Part shown: positions 59,656-64,000 of the stretch, piece after piece | Layout of the letters: the number at the start of each line of letters is the position of its first letter | Numbering within the stretch: the first letter of the stretch is position 1 | NCBI GenBank assembly: GCA_963575745.1 | Contig: CAUYUJ010001336.1 | Span: forward strand, 868,431-932,430 | Length of the DNA: 64,000 nucleotides | Direction: 5' to 3' | DNA from: Prorocentrum cordatum | Lineage: Eukaryota > Sar > Dinophyceae > Prorocentrales > Prorocentraceae | Translations under genes and position numbers: made by a program | Notes under the pieces: model-generated | The model's input: only the letters and a program-made list of their open reading frames with translations | What the model was told of the DNA's origin: nothing | Databases searched by the model: none

Positions 59656-61500
59656 GGAGGATGCTGATGACACGGATACTAGTATTCGGCATCAGCGGTG
59701 AGCGAATAGCCATGATGATAATGACAAGTGTGAGTGCACGTGACTCCCGCAGACGCGGGTTGGAGCGAGGGGAGCCGGGCTCGCCAATCAGGAAGCTGGA
59801 CGTCAGCCCGCCACGGTCTCTGTGCTGCTCCGATCCAGCGACACCGCTGGACCCTGACCCCGACGTCATCATTTTTTTCATTACGTCGACCCATTCATTC
59901 CCCGGGGCCGGTTTTTCATCTTGAGTAGTCATGATTTTCTCATTACCCGAGGGGGTCTGGGGACCCTGGGTGGGCCGAGAGCGCGGAAGCCCGTCGCGGG
60001 CGCTGAAATTCTGGATGAGCTCCTCTCGCAGCCCAGACGCGGCGACCCCGCGGCCCCAGCAGGCCGTCGAGGTTTCTCCGCATCGGGCTGGGACCAACGC
60101 AGATGGAGGCCTGCCCCAACCGTCGACTGCTGTCTTGCACTTGTCGACAAGCGAGTTCGACGACTCGCAAAGCCACCACTCGCAAATGGCCTCGATCCGC
60201 CATGGGGGGTCCACGATCCATTACGTCGACGCAGGCAAGTCCTGGCGGATTTCGGAAACCCTGAGCCCTTTTACTTAAGCCACCTTCCGCCGAGCTTCCG
60301 CCGGCTTCCGCCCGCGGAGGCGGCCTCGCTTCACTTCCGCCGACCTTCCGCCGCGGAAGAGATGACAACTCCTTCGATCCTCGACGGCAAGGCCTTCTGT
60401 TGGAACGCCCCACGTAGGTTTCGGACGTTTACGAGTGGGCACTCTGCGAACAGTGGAACGCGCTCTGTGGTCCCTTGCAGCCACGACCCTGCGCCACTCT
60501 TTTGGCCTCAGGCGGGGCCCCCGCCCTCGACCGTCCCCCCCCCCGCCCTCCCCAGGGACCCCAAGACGCCACGGACGCGTCCAAGTCCCCCCCGGCCTCC
60601 TTCGTCTCGGGCGCGGCGTAACCGACCACTGGCAGACCATCCCTTCCGTGACGCCGTCCTCGCTGCGCAGGCCTCCCTCTTGCCGCACACATGCGTCTCG
60701 GGGCGAAGCGAGGGGGACGTCACGGCAGGGAAGAGCTCCCATGTTTCTCAAGTTGCCCCGGTCCCCGGGTCGCGGACGCTCCTGGGCGCCTTTTGGTGCC
60801 AGCCCCCGCGTGACTTTTCCAGCCGCCTCGGAGGCGCGGCTTGCAATCCACACTTCCAGCATGGCTTAAGCTGGTCTCAGGCCCCCTCCTGGATCGGGGA
60901 TTGCTCAAGGCGCCCCTGGCCGAGGGCGCCCCCAGCTTGTCGATCCATCTTGGGCCCCCTGTGCCCCCCTGGGCCTCGTGAGGGAGTGCTCTGGAGGCCG
61001 TGGGGGCCTCCCTTGAAATCCTGGGGGCACCGTGGGCCAGTGGTACGTCTAGCAACACCCGACTGGAGCCTCTTGGATAATGGGCCTGTTTTCCACCACC
61101 ACCACCATAAGTTGGAGGGGGAGGGGGTCCTGCGTTTCTGCGTTTCGGAGCGCGCCACAGCAGCCCACGACGGCCGTGCCGGCACTCAGACGGCGGCCCC
61201 GGGAAACAGACCTCGAGGAAATAAATTGGACGAGGCACCAGTAAATGTCGGATGAGGGAGAGAGGCCAGGTCAAAAAAAGGAGGCCCGAAAGTGCCCCTG
61301 GGCGGTCGCCACGCGCGCCCGCGCCCGTGGGCGTCAGGCAGCGCCCGCGGCGCGGCGCTCGGCCTTGCCTTCGGCCTCTTCGTGGGCTGGGGCCAGGCTG
61401 GCCGCTGGGTTGCGGCTGGGCTGCGGCTGGGCTGCCTTCGGCGCGGAGCGCTGAGCCCAGCCGCTGTGGAGGACGGCTGTCCCCTCCTCGGCTGGGCCTG
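59655..61500. other. GC-rich region with dispersed repeats, no accepted gene
   Basis: 59870-59990 is a CATCCCGAGTCGT-family member (CCGGGGCCGGTTTTTCATCT). 60285-60360 has CTTCCGCCG words. 60960-61070 matches 42155-42260. A CCACCACCACCA patch lies near 61096. Confidence 0.5.
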
Positions 61501-62030
61501 GGTGTGTGGCCCCTGCTCCTGACCACCTTTCCCCAGGTCCAGCGGGGTGTGGGGGGGGGAGTGGCTCTCCTGCCTACTTTTCCCCAGCTCCCTTCGGGGC
61601 TCAAGGTATGTGGCCCCTGTTCCTGGCCACCTTTCCCTCGAGCCCGCTTCGGCCTGGCTGGCCTCTGAGCGACGCCTGGGCTCCCTTCGGCGCCTCGCGC
61701 TGAACCCAGGGTCGGGGCAGGCTGCCCGGTGGCCTTGGAACAGAGTGTGTGTGTGGTCCTTGGGCCTGACCACCTTTCCGCCGTCCTCTGCCATCGTTAA
61801 TCACTAGGTGTGTGGTCCCAACTCCTGACCACCTTTCCCTGGAGCTCCATACTTCATTAACTCCATCTTCGCGCGCCCGGATGTATGACACCTGCTCCTG
61901 GTCACCTTTCCCCAGGTCCTCGCGCAGCTCTGGCGGTGTGGACCCTGCTCCTGTCCTTCTTTTTAATTGTGTCTGTGTGGTGCTCTAGGTGTGCGCCCCC
62001 TGCTCCTGACCACCTTCCCCCTCGGGCCTC
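61500..62030 (+). repeat. Degenerate GGCCCCTGCTCCTGACCACC repeat
   Basis: About seven spaced copies of GTGTGGCCCCTGCTCCTGAC, CACCTTTCCCC near 61509, 61607, 61751, 61811, 61888, 61936 and 61992. The spacing is irregular (50-140 bp). Confidence 0.75.
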
Positions 62031-63250
62031 CATGTGTCTTGTCCTTTTCGCGTCTTATTGTCCTGCGTGATCTCCAGCTCCGCGCGCTGCACTGCGATGC
62101 CAGGTTGCTGCAGTCGCGCGGCTGCGGTGGCTCCACCTTTCTCGCATTCTGACGTCGGTGTTTTTGGTGACAAATTGGAAAGCGTGGGTGCGTGGGTGGG
62201 GTCCATGCACCGATTTCAAGTGGGGGTCTTGGCTGTCCCACCTCGTCCCGCTATGGCTAGGGGTCACTGTGCCCTCGGTGGGGGCGAACCCCAGGCCTGG
62301 CGCTGTTGTGGTCGTGGCGGGGTTGACCGCGCATGCCCTCTGCTCTGCCATGTCGGCGCACGGGTGAGCTCCTCCTCCGTCGCGGGGGCGTGGCGAGCTA
62401 GGGCGGACCGCGGGGGCGCGGGCAGTGGCCGTCCTACCCCCCGCCCCTCCCCCTCCTGCCCCTCACCATCCCCCCTGGCGGGCGCGGGCAGCAGTCGCCC
62501 TGCCCCCCCCCCGCCCTTCGAACCCGTCTCGAAGTTGGATCCTTGCCTCGCCAAGGCCGCGTGGACTTGTGACGTTGTATTGGTGGGGCTGTCTTAAGAT
62601 TGCTGGTGCTGGTTGGTCGTCGGTGATTGGCGGTCGTTGAGGTCGCCTGTAGTCTGGGTTGTTGGAGGCCGCTCAAATGTGCGCGCGTGAAAGCGCTACG
62701 TGTTTCGGCACGGCTAAACGCGGTGACTTGTGTTCGGGGTCTCCCCTCGCGTTCTGGCCCCCCCCGGGACTTGCGCCCTAACGCCTCCAGCAACACGTGG
62801 CTACGCTGCCCGAGGTGTCCCCTCGCATTCGGGGCTTCCGCAGGACTTGCGCCAAAACGCCGTTGGGATGGTTGTCGGAGGGGCGCGCGCCTTGGTTCGC
62901 GGGGGCGCATGGCGCGGTGTCTGGCTGCGAGGAGTGACGCTCGTAGTGCGGAGGGCGCAGTCGGTCTGGTGGACACTGGGTCGTGATGTAGAGCTTGGTG
63001 GGGGGTGGTTGGACGCGTTGGTGGCAGGATGGTTGTTTGGGCCTGTCGCGTTGGTCTGGTAGCTGGAAATGTCGGGCGTAGTGGATATGGTGCGGTGTGT
63101 AGTGAGTTCGGCCGCGTGCGTGCGCCATCCTGCGCGGCCTGTGCCTGTGCCTGTTAGCGCACTCGGGATCTCCGCTCCCGGCGGCAGTCGTGGCCAAGCT
63201 CTGCGGTCTCTGCGTAGTAGTCCAGTGGTGCGTAGAAGTTGTGATGCCCC
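62030..63250. other. Unassigned, with a short tandem duplication
   Basis: GGT(C/G)TCCCCTCGC(G/A)TTC, then CGGGACTTGCGCC / CAGGACTTGCGCC, occurs twice, at about 62739 and 62815. No gene recognised; this may include sequence downstream of the element at 63250-64000. Confidence 0.5.
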
Positions 63251-64000
63251 TAGTCGCCCATGGCCCATGGTGCATGGTCGTCTGCCAGGTGCCCCCAGCT
63301 CGCCGCGACAGCCGCCACCGTGGCTCTGCGCAATTTCGACGGGTGTTCTTTGAATTGCGCACCCTTCCATCCACCTATGTCATCGCGTCCGCAAGCTCGG
63401 CCATGTCCGTGGCGCGTGCAGGTCTGCCCCCCGGGCACTGCCAGTAGCGCTTGTCGTAATTCGCGCAGGCGTGCTGGGAGTAGGCATGTTGGTTTCTGCG
63501 CTGTCTGTCCAAACTGGCACTGGTCGGTGTAGTAGAGTTCCATGCTGCGTTGTTCCAGTAGCCACTTGGTGTCCGCTCTGTGCCAGCTGCTCTGTGCTTG
63601 CGGGCGCCAGAAGGCAGGTGTTGCGTGTTCGAGTATGGCTAACACTTCGAACTTCGGAACCGTCGTGATGAGTAAGATGGTTCTTCTGTAGCGGTCGCTG
63701 CCCAGTGCAAGCTGGTGTAGATCTGTCTGGCTGGCTGCCTGTACGCCCCGCGGGCGCTCGTGGGTTCTGAGGAGCCGCGGTGCCCCCCCCTCGATGGCGC
63801 GCCACCGTGAGGCACGCCACGTCTCACAGAGTGGTCCAGCCGGAATGCCGAACATCTTGCCAGCCCTTATAGCGTTGACCCAGAAAGCCAGAGCGCCCTG
63901 CTTGGTGAGGTCGCCTTTGACGGGGCCGATCTGCACGTCGATGGAAAGTGCCACCAGCTTGCAGAAAGCTGCGTGCATCTCGAAGTGGTGCTGGCAGTCC
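63250..64000 (-). CDS. Methyltransferase-like ORF, runs off the right edge
   Basis: About 250 residues open from 63999 to the stop at 63250. Motifs in order are GALAFWVNAIRAGKMFGI, AGPLCETWRASRWRA (PC-type box), LAILEHATPAFW (E-H/N-P-like box), YYTDQCQFGQTAQKPTCLL, and a C-terminal FKEHPSKLRRATVAAVAASW. The last two blocks parallel FCQHGTPWQKNTPLL and LKTLIAQPYPQLFAERV in the 26130-26790 remnant, so both belong to one methyltransferase-like family. Without internal stops this copy looks better preserved, although PLC replaces the usual PPC. It is probably the 3' domain of another retroelement lying beyond 64000; a host origin is not excluded. Confidence 0.5.
   Translation of the reverse strand, partial: DCQHHFEMHAAFCKLVALSIDVQIGPVKGDLTKQGALAFWVNAIRAGKMFGIPAGPLCETWRASRWRAIEGGAPRLLRTHERPRGVQAASQTDLHQLALGSDRYRRTILLITTVPKFEVLAILEHATPAFWRPQAQSSWHRADTKWLLEQRSMELYYTDQCQFGQTAQKPTCLLPARLRELRQALLAVPGGQTCTRHGHGRACGRDDIGGWKGAQFKEHPSKLRRATVAAVAASWGHLADDHAPWAMGD

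Noticed and set aside
58706-59667. Met-rich ORFs in the GAT tract
   Set aside because: Trinucleotide artefacts.
1-64000. CRISPR arrays
   Set aside because: The tandem arrays have no alternation of constant repeats with unique equal-length spacers, and the genome is eukaryotic.
1-64000. Spliced-leader RNA gene, tRNA, rRNA or telomere repeats
   Set aside because: Looked for the dinoflagellate spliced-leader core and for tRNA T-loop and telomere words; none seen by eye, though diverged copies could be missed.

Overview
The window looks like nuclear DNA of a dinoflagellate; the species cannot be named from the sequence. The evidence is the high GC content, the very low density of host genes, exons separated by kilobases of simple repeats, a GC-AG intron bounded by an 8-bp duplication, and two retroelement types whose sequence signatures I associate with dinoflagellates. 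I found no bacterial operons, rRNA, tRNA or CRISPR array, and no spliced-leader gene.

Layout. Positions 1-10,090 are mostly tandem and simple repeats: a 79-bp array, a 54-bp array, about 1 kb of CAT/ATC repeat, pyrimidine tracts and a modular dispersed repeat. Positions 10,091-16,858 hold a minus-strand LINE with ORF1 (RanBP2-type zinc finger plus coiled coil) and ORF2 (endonuclease, reverse transcriptase, RNase H, zinc fingers), bracketed on both sides by the same GAG/CTC microsatellite. Positions 17,100-26,000 hold an alternating two-module array, inverted copies of the dispersed repeat, a 90-bp array with a 450-bp higher-order period, and a degenerate relative of that array. Positions 26,080-31,710 hold a minus-strand tyrosine-recombinase (DIRS-like) retroelement: a membrane-anchored mini-ORF, two gag-like ORFs, RT-RNase H, tyrosine recombinase and a methyltransferase-like domain. 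Two junctions in its front half are stop/start overlaps, and its back half is broken by frameshifts and stops. A second methyltransferase-like ORF runs off the right edge (63,250-64,000).

Host-gene evidence is sparse and all on the minus strand. A two-exon unknown gene lies at 36,594-37,191, a multi-pass membrane protein at 44,562-45,744, an internal exon at 50,937-51,204, and two exons of a 14-3-3 protein at 54,369-54,846 and 58,427-58,651. A few weak exon candidates are also listed.

The most interesting signal is a family of short elements with TTARGTCGGG termini and 8-bp target duplications, at 36,867, 38,454 and 48,119, plus a weaker copy near 33,362. One copy forms, with its duplications, an exactly in-frame GC-AG intron, so it behaves as an introner. 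There are also a 163-bp MITE pair, a nested MITE and two foldback elements (one with 64-bp arms). Many short dispersed repeats recur at two or three places. No promoter or terminator could be assigned.
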